A stretch of DNA of 64,000 nucleotides from Diorhabda sublineata. Taxonomy: Eukaryota > Arthropoda > Insecta > Coleoptera > Chrysomelidae. Where the stretch lies: NCBI RefSeq assembly GCF_026230105.1, contig NC_079476.1:24852559-24916558 (forward strand), in the 5' to 3' direction. Below the pieces are notes generated by a model, which saw only the letters and a program-made list of their open reading frames with translations, ran no database searches and was not told the DNA's origin. Made by a program: the position numbers and the translations under genes. Positions 12,901 through 24,250 of the stretch are shown piece after piece (positions within the stretch are counted from its first letter, which is position 1; each line of letters begins with the position of its first letter).

Positions 12901-15900
12901 GACAACCTGTATAAATTATTATTGTACATTTAAAAGAGAAATTGGTATCAATTATAGATACGTCGAAATATTTTGAAAAAAAAATTGACAGTTTATAAAA
13001 CCGTGAATTTCGAAAAAACCATCATTTTATTTCATAATTATAAAAATTAATATTACAAAAACTATTTCAAATAATTTCTGACGTAAAATTAATTTCGGCA
13101 ACGTCGCGTATAGTTAAATTCGTTTTTCAGTAGTTGGCACGATTGGTAGGTTTGTAATTGTCATAAATCTTTGTTTTTTTTTTTAAATTCTTTTCTTCAT
13201 ATCTGTATTTGTCTCGACACACAATTTTTAGGTACTTGAACACGTCAAATCTTATACGGTATCATTAAGAGTTAAAATTGCGCCGTTAAATTATTTTCAG
13301 GTCTGTTTATATCTATTCGGTACACTTATTTTTTGAACTAGAACAAGACGAAATATTTGAAATTCGTACGTAGGTAATTATAAATCCAATTAGATGAATA
13401 GGAACAAGTTTATCACAATAAAAAATGTAATTTTTTGATTGTAATTTAGATAAAACAGGTTTGAAACCTAACCAGCACGATTTGGTACTTTTCATCGCCT
13501 TGCATCATCGTTTAAATCATGTAAATAAACAAAATTCAATATTCCTCCGTTGTTCCATCACGTTTTTCATTACATAACCTCAAAATCGGTCATGATATAA
13601 CGTACGAATTTTGTAACCTGTCCAAGTTTAATACGATAGAGAATAATAGACATAGTTGCCAATATTTAGAAAAAAACGCATTTTGCTTTATAAATTTTCT
13701 TTAATTACTTATTTCTTAGACCTTTTGATATTCTTATGTTTCTGTCTGTTTGTTTTTTATTTTTAAAAACAGATAAAAAATTGACGTTTCGACCCGTTAC
13801 TGTCTTTATCAAAATTTAGAAACATGAAATAATTTTTGTATTAATGTATAGGTAAATTTACATAAACGAAGTGAACAATTAATTTTAAATAAATCGTTTT
13901 GATTTTCTAGCAAAACAAAATTCTTTCCGTTTAATATTTTCCTATCTATTGGTTATACTTTACGAGGGTTTCTACTTGAGATATGGCAACACTGATATGA
14001 ATATGACAAATCTGACACTAAGATTGACATTTTTAATGGTGAACGTACTCAAAACGTGTTGTTATACGGGTGTCATAACATAGAGATGGAACAGTTACAT
14101 TTTATCGGAAACTTCTGATAGATTGTGATTGAATTTATTAAATATTTTACTTTAAATTTTCTAAGAATCTAAAAAAACAGTGGTATCACTAATATTTATT
14201 ATCGAAGGTATCTTAGTTTTTGAATAAACCTGGTATTGATAATCCATTTTGATAACATACAGGGAGATTCAATTATTGCAGTTAGTCTCGATTAATATCC
14301 AATGAAATTGATAAATGTTAATATAATTTTGTATATGGGTCAAAGTAATTTATAAAGTTGAATATCGTTTTCATGATTCACACAATAAATGTTTGTTTTG
14401 ATCTATTTTTACATTCAGTTCGTTAAATTACAGACGGTTTGCCAAAAATCGATCAACAAAAAAAAAAGTAGTTAGAGATATCTATCTGTTATAAATCAAA
14501 GCAATTCCATATTCCTCTAAGTATCACGTTATAATTTTTTTCAACTAGGTAAAATCTATCTTTATAAAGCACTGTCAATAATTATTTCCAAAATGAAGTC
14601 TACAAAATGACACAACAAATAAAAGTCTGGAATCGAACGAAAAATGAAAAAAAAATTGTTATAGTCCGTTCACACGTTGTATTGAAGCGATTAAATCAGT
14701 TCAATCGAAGTTAACTACGAACACGGACAAAAAATACTACACGCCATATTTTTATTTACAAATCGTTTCGTGAGGTCAGTTAACTTTATAATCGAAATAG
14801 CAGTAAAAATAATCGTTATACACGTTTTGTTGTAAACGATCTACAGTTTCACTGGATTACCTTCCCTTTATTTCAAAATCCTACTTATTATAATCAAAAT
14901 TGATCAGAATAAAAATAAATTTTATTGAATTGGTAGTTTTTTCAAAGCCTCATCGATAATTTTTTTGTTTCAAATAACTCAATATAAAATAGAATGATTA
15001 GAAGATAAATCTGGTAATTTTGAAGTAATCTTTAGCAATTTTTCAAAGCAAAACTTCAAGATCCATTCTACATTCTTAACCGGATTCAAATTTCCACAGA
15101 GAACACTCTGAATATTAATAATGAGAAAATTTTCTATACAAATACAATCAATCCACCATTCAATCAACGACCAATTAAATTTAATTATCACGCTTACCTG
15201 TGATCTGTGTACAGAGCTGGAGTGAGACGGCGAACTGTCTTGACTGTGATTGGCCTCGGTGTAAGATTGCGTCATCGGATTTTGACCGATTCCCGAATTC
15301 TGTCGTTTGGCCTGTTCTTTTTTTTTACCTTCGGCGGCTGCTTTCATCGGATCGTAACTCTTTCTCCTCTTCCAATTTTGAAATTCTACTTCTCGACTGG
15401 AGAGGGAAGAATTACTTCGAATGCCCCCCTGTTTTTTATCTATAACAATAGATAGTCAAAATGATACTCAAATTGAAATACGAGGCATCAACTTTCAAAC
15501 TACAGCTGTCACAATTTAAAATATACTCATCCGAACATCATTTTTAAATTGGAATATTCATTGTATTCTCCAGATTTAGTCCATAGTGACTATGTATAAA
15601 TCGTAATCCATGACTATGTTTCGTTAGGAGATTTCTTCAGTTTCAACGCTGACAAGACCTTTACAATATTCAAGGGAAAGCAAAAGAGCTTCTAGGAGGT
15701 TTTATTGGTAAACGATTCCCATAATAGTGTACATATTGCAAGGATAGAGACGTAACCGCTGACCGGTTTCGATGTTATTGTATCTCATTAGATAGAAACA
15801 AATTCTCTGAACAGAACTTAAAAATTTCATCCTTATTTTCAATTGCAAACCAATAGTCGGTAATAAAATACAAAATAGTTAGTTTTTTAACTCAATTAGA

Positions 15901-18900
15901 ATAATAATAAACATTGTATTGATTAATAATATTATGATTATTTTTAGTGAAAGTTATAAAACTTTAGTTCGATTTTGAATAATTACGTGATATTGTGATA
16001 TATGTGTATTGAGGTTAGTGAACTGATAATTATTATTTGTGAGATGTACATCAAAAATAAACACTTCCATGAAATATATAAATATTGGGAATGGAAAATT
16101 TTTTACGGTTTCTGGCAAATATGAAATTTTTAAGGATGATTAGTTATTTCCTATGTAACTAAAAGCAAATATATTTGTTTAAATGTTGGTTTTTAATAAA
16201 AAAAAATGTTTAAAACTGCGTCAGTTAAACAGTTGATTGTAAAGTCAAAATTTTTTCATACATTTTTTGAATGTTTATAAACCTATAACTCAGAAACGAT
16301 GGGTCTTCAGTAAAAAATTTAGTAGTAAAAATGGTAATGTACCAAAATTTGATTTTTTTGCATAATTTGGTTTTTATTCATCAGAGTAAATTCGTAAAAT
16401 CAACTCCGAACTTAATAACCTCTATAATTTTTAAAAATATTAATTCAATCTTTGTTAACCTTTTGAATGCCCACTATAAGAAATGATAAAAGTTAAAATT
16501 GTAATATTGTCATTTATTACTAATCATTATACCTACTTTAAACAAATATCAATGACAGTCTGAATGTATAGCTCCGGGAGTGATTATTGTTTGGAAAAGG
16601 GTAGTTACTTAATCGTCATTTCAATATATCACCCTTTAACCACATAAATCGTAACAAAAGATTCTGGGCAGTTCCCGATGTATACCTTGGTTTGATACTT
16701 ACCGATTTCGATTCCCATTTAAAAAACCTTGAAATTCCATATACTTCTAAAGCTTAAACTTTTGGGACTCACTGTATAAGTGTGTAATTCCATTAAATCA
16801 AACTGTATATATCTACCGTTACCTATTTTTTTAACAGTTCTTTCATTTAACAGTATTCAAATCACCCGTATTTGTTTTGCTTAATAAAACAAATTAATTG
16901 ATTTTGTTGAAAAAAAAAAATAACTATAGTTTAAAAAAACTAAAAAACATACTTTTAAAGCACAAAAACTGAGTCGTGAAGATGTTTCCATCAAAACAAT
17001 GGACTGAAAAGGGAGAACCATGAGGCAATTTTGTTCTACCTGAAGACATAACCGCACTTTTCTAATATAACTTTAGATATAAATCGTACGTTTTTATATT
17101 AAAAAAACCTGCTTACGTTAATCTCATTTTACACTCTTTTAGACTTTAGACTGTAGTAACAAAATATAAAATGTTTTATCGATCAAAACTGTACTAAATA
17201 TAATTTCAAGATCTACCTGTATATATTTAGCGAACATTTACATTTTTATATACCTATTAAAAATAGTTGCCATCACTTAACGGTTTATTTCAAAACAACT
17301 TTCAACAATCCATTTATATTGATGAAGGTTAAAATAAATATCACAGAATATTAGAAGATGGAATGATAAAGAGGCCTCCAAATAAAATATTGTACCCAGT
17401 ATCTGTATACGTGTTTTTATATTAAAAAAAGCTCAGTCTTTAAAGGGGTCCAGTTTTTGTTGGTACAGCTCTCTGTTGACTAGACATTTTTTATTAGAGA
17501 AAAATAAGAATTTGAAAAGAGATTTATGAGGAACTGTGTTAGTGTACACGATATACATACGATTGTCGACTCAAATTTGACACGCCTCGCGCATGACGTC
17601 AGAATGTTTTCTTGGCCATTAAGATTAGGTTAGACTAGGTTTTTATATGTTTGTGATATTTTTTTTTGTGCTAAACGGCTATTATAGAGTTGACCTAACT
17701 GTTATTATTTTCTTTTAAAATATTTTACTTTCTGTTTTGAGATCGTAATGCCGTCGCTACATGCAAAAACACTAATAGAAATGCCAAAACAGGAATCGAA
17801 TAATTGGCGAAGCAGTGGATGGGACCCTGTGGTCGAGAGGATAAAATGAATTTCATAAATCACAAAATAATAACACACAGCTACTATTTTTTCTTAATAA
17901 TAATTAAACTTATTTTATGTTGTTGTTGTTTATCATGTTTTAAATACTGATTTCACGGAAGAGGTAGGAAATTAAATTCTTTATAAAACACACGCGACCT
18001 TAAGAACACCAAATTTAACTGCTAAATTCAATAACCATATAAATAATACATATATAGACATGTTATTGCATCAAATAATACTTTTGGAATAAATTATACT
18101 TCACATTTTAATGCCAACGTGACGTCACATTGTGTGAGAAATATGGCGCGGTCCTGCGCATAAGCAGATCGATGTATGTGTATCGTGATAGTGTATATAT
18201 AAGTTTTTTCACAAAAAAATAAAAGAAATTAATACTAATTTAAATACACGTTGCATCATCGTCCAAATATAAATTTAATGAATCAAATATCACTGTAAAT
18301 TATTTCAAAGTGGAAAAAGAAAATTTTGAGAACTAAAGAAAAGTGAAAAAAATATTAGGAGAGTTTAGAAAATGGTCAGTAACGTAAACATTAAATTCTC
18401 TGCATATTATTAATGAGATTCCTTTGTTAAAAATCACCTGCTCGTTATATATTTCCGGTCTAATTTGTAAAAAGGGGTATTTGAATACATTATTGAGCTA
18501 GTAAGGTATATACGGGTTTTAACTGATACCCTAGTAACATGTTTTTAAAATAATTATACGGTAGACCTACTTTTTTACTAACCGACCAAGTCTACATCTA
18601 CAAGTTGAGTCGAAAATTATGAGTGATTCGTGAAAAACTGTTACTTAAATGTAACATTCCTGGAAAAAAGTTTGTAAATTTTTGTGAGATTATGGTGTGT
18701 TGCAAATCTGTAAAGGTCGTTTGACATAGAACAGATTTACATAAATAATTTTGAAAATAAAGTGATTGTTTTTCATTATTATGATTGATCGTAGGAAAAA
18801 TAGTGTTTGAAACTCGTATTTAAAGGCTATCGAAACAAAGTTCATTAACCAAGGTGTTTGTCGTAACTTCTATATATCGTGTCTTAATAGTTATCATTAA

Positions 18901-21900
18901 ATGCTTATTGCATAATAAACTACTTTTAATGGCAATTTAATTTGTTCAAGAATCGATTTTGCAAATAAAAAATAAAACATTCAAAATAACACAATTTGTT
19001 GTATTATGTCAAAAGTGCAAGACATTTAATACAAATAATCCAAAAATTAAATTGACACTTGTTATTTCTTTATAAAATATACCTTATGTTATACTTGACT
19101 AGCTTCTTTTTATAATTATCTACTATTAAACCAGGGCTATTTCTTTGTAAATATGAAAGTTTTAAAAGCTGATGGACAGGAAGCCATCGTTACAAAACAA
19201 ACCCATTGGACCCCGTCGGCAACCATCAAAGTCTTCTTGTGGTACTTGGCTTTTTTGTTGTTTTACTGGTTATTCTTTAATTTAGTATGCAGATGGGTTA
19301 TGAATATTAATACGACGATGACGATGTCGTTGTGTTAGTCATTGCTAATGTGGGTGCAATGATACAATGCATATTACTAACACTTGTTGAACAACAAAAA
19401 ATATAAAATTATTATTGTTGAGACATTAAGCCACCCGCATTGTTTTTTATCTTATTTATATTGGCAAAGATAAGAAAAATGAAGAAAAAATATTGCAAGA
19501 AATTTGAAAATTTCGAACCCAGTAATCAATCAATAGTCCGATCGAATTAGACCAAAAAATAAGAGTAACGTTATATAAATTTACAACAAACTGAAAATTG
19601 TTAAAATCGTTCAAAATATAATTATAAATAAATTTGAAAGATTCCCATATTTTACCTGTATGAAAAATTTTTTATTCAAGATCAAAGGATAAAAAAATGA
19701 GTTTTCGCGATTTTCGGCACAGCGATAAGTTTTATCGTAAAAATACCCCAGACAAAAATTGTAGATCATAAAATTATCTACAAAAAATTCACCAATACTT
19801 TTTTTCCTACGAGACGCCGTTTCCGAGATATAACGATTCACAAAGTTGTAATCGTCATAATAAATATGAGTACACCACGTATATACATCTCTACAGTTGT
19901 AATTCATTTTTCTAATAGTGGAGGATTCGTTTAATTCCAACGAGATGACATGCGATACATCGCTATTGACGCAATTTACATCCACTCAAAATGAAGATGA
20001 ATAAGAACAAAGAGAAGATCAAGAAGAAAAAGAAGAAAAGCAAGAGCAAGAAGAAGATCAATAACAAAAATTTGAAGACTACGATTAACTTCACAACTTT
20101 TTTTAAATTTACATCGTTTTTATCTTTGCTGATTTCCGTTATTTTGCAATAGTTGCAAAGGCGGCAAAAAATAAAGAAAATGATGATATTGGCACAGGAC
20201 AGGAAAAGATGAACGAAATGGGTAATTGGATAATAAATACAGACAGGACAGAGAGGATAAAAAGAAAAAATTCTTTTGACAAAAGTTTACACTTATTTGA
20301 AACATTTCTTTTTTATAACTATTTTCAAAATGATTATATTCTTGGATACCTGAAGTTGGTGATGGATAAGATTTGAAGCAATTTGCAATTAAAGGAAAGG
20401 TACAGATATTCTACATTATAAATTAAAGAAGTTGCAAGTTATAATGAATTCTCAATATTTTTATGATCATTTGGAATATTTTCAAATTTATATCAATGAT
20501 TTATCCATTTATCCAAATCATTGTAAAAATACCGCTTAGTCATCATGTGATGATGTTGAAATCAAATTAATAAAAACAATTGGCATAAAAACTTACCACT
20601 AGTGGGTTTCTTCAGTGTTTTTGCACTGTTCGAAACTGGAGGTTTACTGGTTCGCATACTAAATCTACCACTGTCTGTCCTGGCGAAGCTTTGAGGTCGA
20701 TTCGGCGTCAATTTGTTAGTTGCACTTGGGACTTTTGGCACAATTTTTATCTCTTTAGGTGTAAGAGGCGCTGGAGATTTTTTGCTAACACTAAGTAAAT
20801 ATCTGCTTTGGACATCATTAGTTTTCATCGGTTTTCTATCTACAGATATTGCACGTTCATGTTTTATCTCCGGTTGAAAAGTTTTCCTCCTCATTTCGGG
20901 TGTATTAGGACATTTGAGCGGTGTGCTTTCGTTGTCGGCGCGTGCCCTTCGTAAACTGAAGGCCCTATTGCATCTCGTATTCGTTATACTTGACAAGTCT
21001 TTTCGTTTCTGATTATTTTTTTCAAAATCTTCCTCGCTACTCGATTCTGTATCACCAAATTGGCTTCTATCTATTTTTTTGTGTTCATTACTACCCCTTC
21101 TGTTGATTATATAATTGGGTTTTATACAAGCAGTTGAAGAACTTCTTTGCATAGTAGTATTTCTACATACGTTTGGGGAATTACGAATGTTGGATTCTTT
21201 TTGGTTAAAATTGATGTTTGTATTTTTTGATAAAAAAACTTGATTTTTTGTTGAAAAACTGCTTGATCTACGAATGGGGGAATTGTTTGGGGAATTTTGG
21301 ATTTTATGGATCACTTTATTTTGGGAATATTGATTCAACAAATTTGAATAAGTTTGATCAATACCAAGGAGATTCTTGTTTTGAAAATGTTCTAATTTAT
21401 TTGAAATGTTCATGGTTCTGTCATCTAATGAATTGTGTCTAGTATGTGAAGCTTTTTGTTTTAACAAATGTGCAGTATTGTTCAAGTGAACTTTAACGTC
21501 ATAATCACTATCAGGATCACTATCAAGTGATAATCTTTGTTGTAAAGAATTTATATAGTTCTGTGTTGGTTTTAATATGGAATCAGTGTCTAAGGAACAA
21601 TCGGAAAATTCTATATTCAGAGAACTCACACTATTTCTACTTCTAGGACGTGATACCATATGTGTGGGAGATGGTATTTTAGTTGATGATACTTTAGTTG
21701 AATATCCTCCAACAGAAGGTGGTAGGTTAACATTTTTAGGTGTAACAACAATATTTGCACTCAAAACCCCACTTATATCAACAGAACTTTGAACATCTAT
21801 ACTTTGAACATTAACAATTGTAGCAGTCAGTTTTGGAGTTGCTTTTTTGGTTTCTTTTTTAGAAACAGGTTCTGTAAACACATAATTTTTATCATCAATA

Positions 21901-23114
21901 TAAGCTTGCACTTGCACTTCTGACTTTGTTAAACTGGACAGTTTATTTTGTTTCTTTTCTACTTTTGGTTTGAAAGCACCACTTGAAGTTACTGATATCA
22001 CTGAGCCTTGATCTTGCATTTGCTTCAAGCCTTCTCTCTTGGCATTAGGACTTGGAAACATTATTTTTGTGAAAGTACTGTTTAAATCACATTCGCTATT
22101 ATTAAGAGGCTCCTCAATATGTTGTACATCTGTGATAGAAATGTTCTGAGTAGGTGACATTATAGGTGATAGTTTTGCATAAGATTGTGTTGGTGTGGTA
22201 GGAACAAACTTCTTTGTTGTAGGAGATTTTGGTGAATTGTTAGAATTCATATTCATAAAATGGACACCTTTCACAATTTCATTTTGATTATAATTCCGTT
22301 GACTTATCATTTCGGCATTCTGTAGCACATTATCCCTTACATTAGATAAACTTTTCACGTACTCTTCGGTTTTCCTTTGAACAGAAACTTGTTCAATTTT
22401 AAATTCACTATCTATGCTCATTCTAGCTTTTTGTTCTTCAGAGTAGTTATCAGCATCAAGAGTATATGTTCCTGTATCACTAGCAGTGTCAGACTTATCA
22501 AAATCAAATTCAGAACTATCAACAAAAATATCTTGTTCACTGTTATCTCCAATGTACAATTTTTCACATTCTGGACTGGAAAATTGTGTTTTCTTGCTAG
22601 AACTTGAGCTTTCCTGACTTTTAGATTGTTCTTTAGGACTAAAAGGACTGATAAGATCCATTTCAGGACTGGATACATCTTTCAATTCTACTTCAGGACT
22701 TATTATAGATGGAAGAGCTGCATTTGGGAAAGACTGAGTCATTCTGTCAGTTGTTACATTTTTTAATAGAAGTGTTAGGTCACCCCGTTTGGCAGTAGCA
22801 CCTCCTATTCGAGCGTTAGCACTTTTAACTCTATCTGGTTTTTCATCAGATGAAAAATAACCTTCAGATTGGTAACTAGATTTTCTCGGTAAATTTCCCG
22901 ATAACGGGTGTTGTTGTCTTGGAGAAGCGGTTTTTGGAGATTCTTCTAACTTTGATAAAGATTGTCCTCTTTTGTGCCTTTTTTGAAATTTTTCTGCTAA
23001 AGCTTTTTGCCTTTGGGTGTCAACAGTCTTGTTATTACCAAAATCTATTGTAAAAGAAAGCGGTTTGGGAGAATCTGATACCTTCGCAGGTGATTGTGCG
23101 GTATCTTCATCCAT
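3735..23114 (-). CDS. Cep170-like centrosomal/microtubule protein, spliced
   Basis: The main exon 23114-20597 encodes 839 Ser-, Lys- and Asn-rich residues, starting MDEDTAQSP after a good start context (CCATGG). Similarity to vertebrate CEP170 is patchy but ordered: FTIDFGNNKTVDTQRQKALA near the N-terminus, SSYQSEGYFSSDE, a GTYTLDADNYSEEQKARM block, NIEFSDCSLDTDSILKPT, and AFSLRRARADNEST. It ends at AGTG|GTAAGT in phase 1. A 59-nt exon (20349-20291) gives the right phase for exon 15428-15198 (phase 0 to 0; EVEFQNWKRRKSYDPMKAAA), which then joins exon 3902-3735 (phase 0; SFHGTAALEQLISS to WERIQH, TAA). No FHA domain is visible. CEP170 proteins bind microtubules and mother-centriole appendages. 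Family about 0.8; joining of the last exons about 0.65. Extra exons may exist in the long introns. Confidence 0.75.
4025..4165. repeat. Palindromic MITE-like element
   Basis: A 14-nt perfect inverted pair (CGTGCATCGAGCGC at 4053-4066 and its complement at 4119-4132), with weaker pairing extending outward on both sides, forms a long hairpin. It lies in the last Cep170-like intron, about 120 bp upstream of the terminal exon, and is GC-rich compared with its neighbours. Confidence 0.5.
4630..4758 (+). pseudogene. Transposase fragment (Tc1/IS630 DDE superfamily, C-terminal)
   Basis: A short plus-strand frame reads PPTGKTPRLNPFELVWAQIR and continues through SKTYNSFEICDVE to a stop. It resembles the PPYxPELNPIELIWAQVK segment, with the last catalytic acidic residue, in Tc1-like transposases. 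Only this fragment remains. Confidence 0.5.
6775..7418 (-). mobile_element. PIF/Harbinger element 1, truncated transposase
   Basis: The ends are GGCCTAGACTGCACTACGG (left) and, reversed, GGCTGAGGCCGCACTACGA (right), flanked on both sides by the 3-bp target duplication TAA (6772-6774 and 7419-7421) usual for Harbinger. Inside, the minus strand encodes the N-terminal part of a Harbinger transposase from M at 7305: KYWIHPLTGRRFEKGFFHKK, then YYRMSVASFDKIL and FRKCISPEERLSVTVYRILT. The DDE catalytic part is missing, so the copy is a non-autonomous deletion derivative. Confidence 0.75.
7422..8112. mobile_element. PIF/Harbinger element 2, deletion derivative with two opposed gene ends
   Basis: The left end GGCGGGATTCCACGG and the reversed right end AGCCCCGTTTCCACG are similar inverted termini. 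The plus strand holds a start of a transposase-type frame (MSEEQFDYILERI from 7626). The minus strand holds the N-terminus of a MADF-domain protein from M at 7890 (KFLELYASERFFYDSNCQDY, then KGRDLRLAAAKRIREVI). Harbinger elements carry exactly these two genes; here both are cut and fused tail to tail at about 7710. It abuts element 1 through a shared TAA. Confidence 0.65.
8113..10190. other. Intron DNA with repeat-like phrases, no gene
   Basis: TGACGTCA-type and GGGAGGGGG phrases at 8230-8320 and a TGTTACGAAC start at 8431 suggest old transposon or LTR debris. The plus-strand frame near 8915-9000 (RKIAARRARKLLCVDVDDDA) is short and unassigned. Nothing firmer can be supported. Confidence 0.35.
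10195..10757. mobile_element. Harbinger-like remnant with opposed frames
   Basis: The plus strand at 10345-10420 reads MDEETFEKLLRKIKTKITEK, like the pre-catalytic region of Harbinger transposases. On the minus strand (10757-10540) is a lysine-rich frame (IAKMKVRLKRVKTNQAKVTK, then EKLENEKIRQDAAKYTEEYI) that could be the companion MADF/SANT gene. The arrangement resembles the element at 7422-8112, but I could not find terminal repeats. Confidence 0.35.
11619..12600 (+). mobile_element. mariner element with both TIRs, internally deleted
   Basis: The left inverted repeat (GGTCCCAGAAGTAACTGGTC at 11622-11641) matches the complement of the right end (GGCCCCAGAAGTACCTGGTC). Between them lie mariner transposase blocks in several frames: YWVAEFDEAEDKHRSGLPNE, DDRRMKVGALADIVGISKSV, EQKQSREDVSIEFLVMFHRN, SAGNVLASVFWDA, YSPDFAP. 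Segments around the first and second catalytic aspartates (DETW and HQDNAP regions) are deleted, and stops interrupt the rest, so the 982-bp copy is dead (intact copies are about 1.3 kb). Confidence 0.88.
12610..15190. other. Cep170-like intron, nothing assigned
   Basis: AT-rich, with no exon-like islands or recognisable transposase fragments. GTTTCGACCCGTTACTGTC at 13785-13805 resembles the ends of dispersed insect repeats. Confidence 0.4.
15198..15428 (-). CDS. Cep170-like exon, 231 nt
   Basis: The exon lies between a pyrimidine-rich acceptor ending AACAG and a CACAG|GTAAGC donor, phase 0 in and out, 77 codons. It starts GGIRSNSSLSSREVEFQNWK, continues RRKSYDPMKAAAEGKKKEQ, then a Ser/His-rich tail ending SSSVHRSQ. 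Its high GC content against the intron background and its clean splice sites make it a secure exon; its membership of the Cep170-like gene rests on strand, order and phase. Confidence 0.8.
15543..15760 (+). pseudogene. mariner transposase 3' fragment
   Basis: The plus strand reads YSPDLVHSDY, a decayed form of the YSPDLAPSDY box around the third catalytic residue of mariner transposases. About 200 bp of sequence suited to the transposase C-terminus follows. There are no terminal repeats. It sits just upstream of the 231-nt Cep170-like exon, in the intron. Confidence 0.4.
16955..17040 (+). pseudogene. Short mariner-like fragment
   Basis: About 75 bp resembling the deleted mariner at 11619-12600: the segments read LSREDVSI and QWTEKGEP, joined across a deletion. 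The two segments correspond to 12030-12060 and 12120-12150 of that copy. Confidence 0.5.
19153..19338 (+). CDS. Hypothetical small membrane protein (61 aa), nested in Cep170-like intron
   Basis: An ATG frame of 61 codons on the plus strand. A polar start (MKVLKADGQEAIVTKQ) is followed by one strong hydrophobic span (residues 27-47, VFLWYLAFLLFYWLFFNLVC), which suggests a single-pass membrane protein. The coding part is GC-richer than its surroundings, and a TATAAAATATA stretch lies about 80 bp upstream of the ATG. I recognise no family. It may be a real small gene in an intron, a transposon fragment or chance. Confidence 0.3.
   Translation: MKVLKADGQEAIVTKQTHWTPSATIKVFLWYLAFLLFYWLFFNLVCRWVMNINTTMTMSLC
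19611..19990. repeat. Dispersed-repeat-like AT-rich segment
   Basis: A 124-codon minus-strand frame lies here, but its composition (Tyr, Asn, Phe, Cys rich) and phrases such as TTTCCGAGATATAACGATT look like noncoding insect transposon sequence. I do not treat it as a gene. Confidence 0.3.
20291..20349 (-). CDS. Cep170-like candidate exon 2 (59 nt)
   Basis: The acceptor ACCAACTTCAG is good; the donor AAGT|GTAAAC is weaker. It would read IQEYNHFENSYKKEMFQIS, entering in phase 1 and leaving in phase 0, exactly what the flanking exons need. The frame stays open for about another 140 nt, so a different donor is possible. The assignment rests on phase alone. Confidence 0.35.
20597..23114 (-). CDS. 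Cep170-like large first coding exon
   Basis: One uninterrupted 2518-nt coding exon. The upstream in-frame extension to 23171 encodes a hydrophobic 19-mer (MWHKLFVYFIFIS...) that looks like translated 5' UTR; I prefer the ATG at 23114 because of its context and the acidic MDEDTAQSP start. The protein is predicted to be largely disordered, with many S/T-P sites suited to kinase control. It ends in a strong GTAAGT donor at 20596-20591. Confidence 0.9.
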
Positions 23115-23929
23115 GGTACACAATAAAAAATAACTTATAAATATGAAATAAACAAATAATTTGTGCCACACTTCAATTGACTATGATCATGTTTAAAATA
23201 TATGAATCTGTCCGTACCGTCAAACAATCATTCCATATACAATAACGCTTTTTAACACCACAATTATGCACTATACTAAAAAAAACTACTTTTTGCATTT
23301 AACTACATTTTTATATCTACTAGGTGCGGAGCGATCAAAGCTACACATATGAGCAACTAACAAAAACTGACAGAACAAATTCCGTTGTCAATTGAAAACG
23401 TCATCGATGCTCCAACTTATTGTGGCTAATATTACATTAATCGTGACTAAAACTGTCCCGTTCAACTAATTTGTAATTAAATATATGTAATTATGGACAA
23501 ACAATATTTATTTATTGCCAATTACACTAAGAAAACGATCGTTAATTTATAATTTGATAACGTTTAACGTGATATAATACAGAATTTGTGTACAAAATAG
23601 ATAAAACGTGTTTTCATCGAAAGAAGTAAATATGTATACAGTTTATAACCACTGATTAACAATATTTTATCAAAATACTCTGATCAGTTTGTATAACTTA
23701 GTTATATCGTAACCATATCTTCCGTTATTTAAAAAGTTAGTCATCGAAGTTTGGAATTGTTGTGTGACCCTATTTTTTGAGTTTAAATTCCTCTGCGTTT
23801 TGAATTTGGCGTACATAGTTTTTAGCATTTTAATTAGATTTGATTAATAAAACTCAACTAAGCCATTACAAAATGAATGAATTATCTAGTGGGACAAAGA
23901 AAATTAGGTTACAATTTGATGTTGTTAAA

Positions 23930-24250
23930 CTCAGAACCAATGAAGAAAATCTAAATACACAGAATGTGATTTAATATTGATGAAAATTAATTGGAAAATG
24001 GACAAAAATCAATCGATATCATATGAAATTAATAAGAAAACCAAGAAAAATCAATGGAAAGCTATGAAAACAACAGAAAACTCAAAAAGGCCAACAAAAA
24101 CCAACCAACATTGAGTGGAAACTAATGAGAATCTATGGATATTGGTGAAAATTAATGAATTGATGAAAACGTGAAGAAAATCAATGGATATTGATGAGAA
24201 ATAATGAAAACGTGAAAATAATCAATGGATATAGATAAAATCCTGAATAA
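23930..24250. repeat. Degenerate ~45-bp tandem repeat
   Basis: Repeating phrases like AAAATCAATGGATATTGATG and GAAAACGTGAA recur about every 45 bp in an A-rich tract between the Cep170-like start and the aprataxin gene. Confidence 0.6.

Noticed and set aside
19611..19985. 124-codon minus-strand frame
   Set aside because: Low-complexity, Tyr/Asn/Phe-rich, no domain, no splice context; resembles noncoding dispersed repeat sequence.
22377..22678. Additional frames inside the Cep170-like exon on both strands
   Set aside because: Shadows of the large coding exon.
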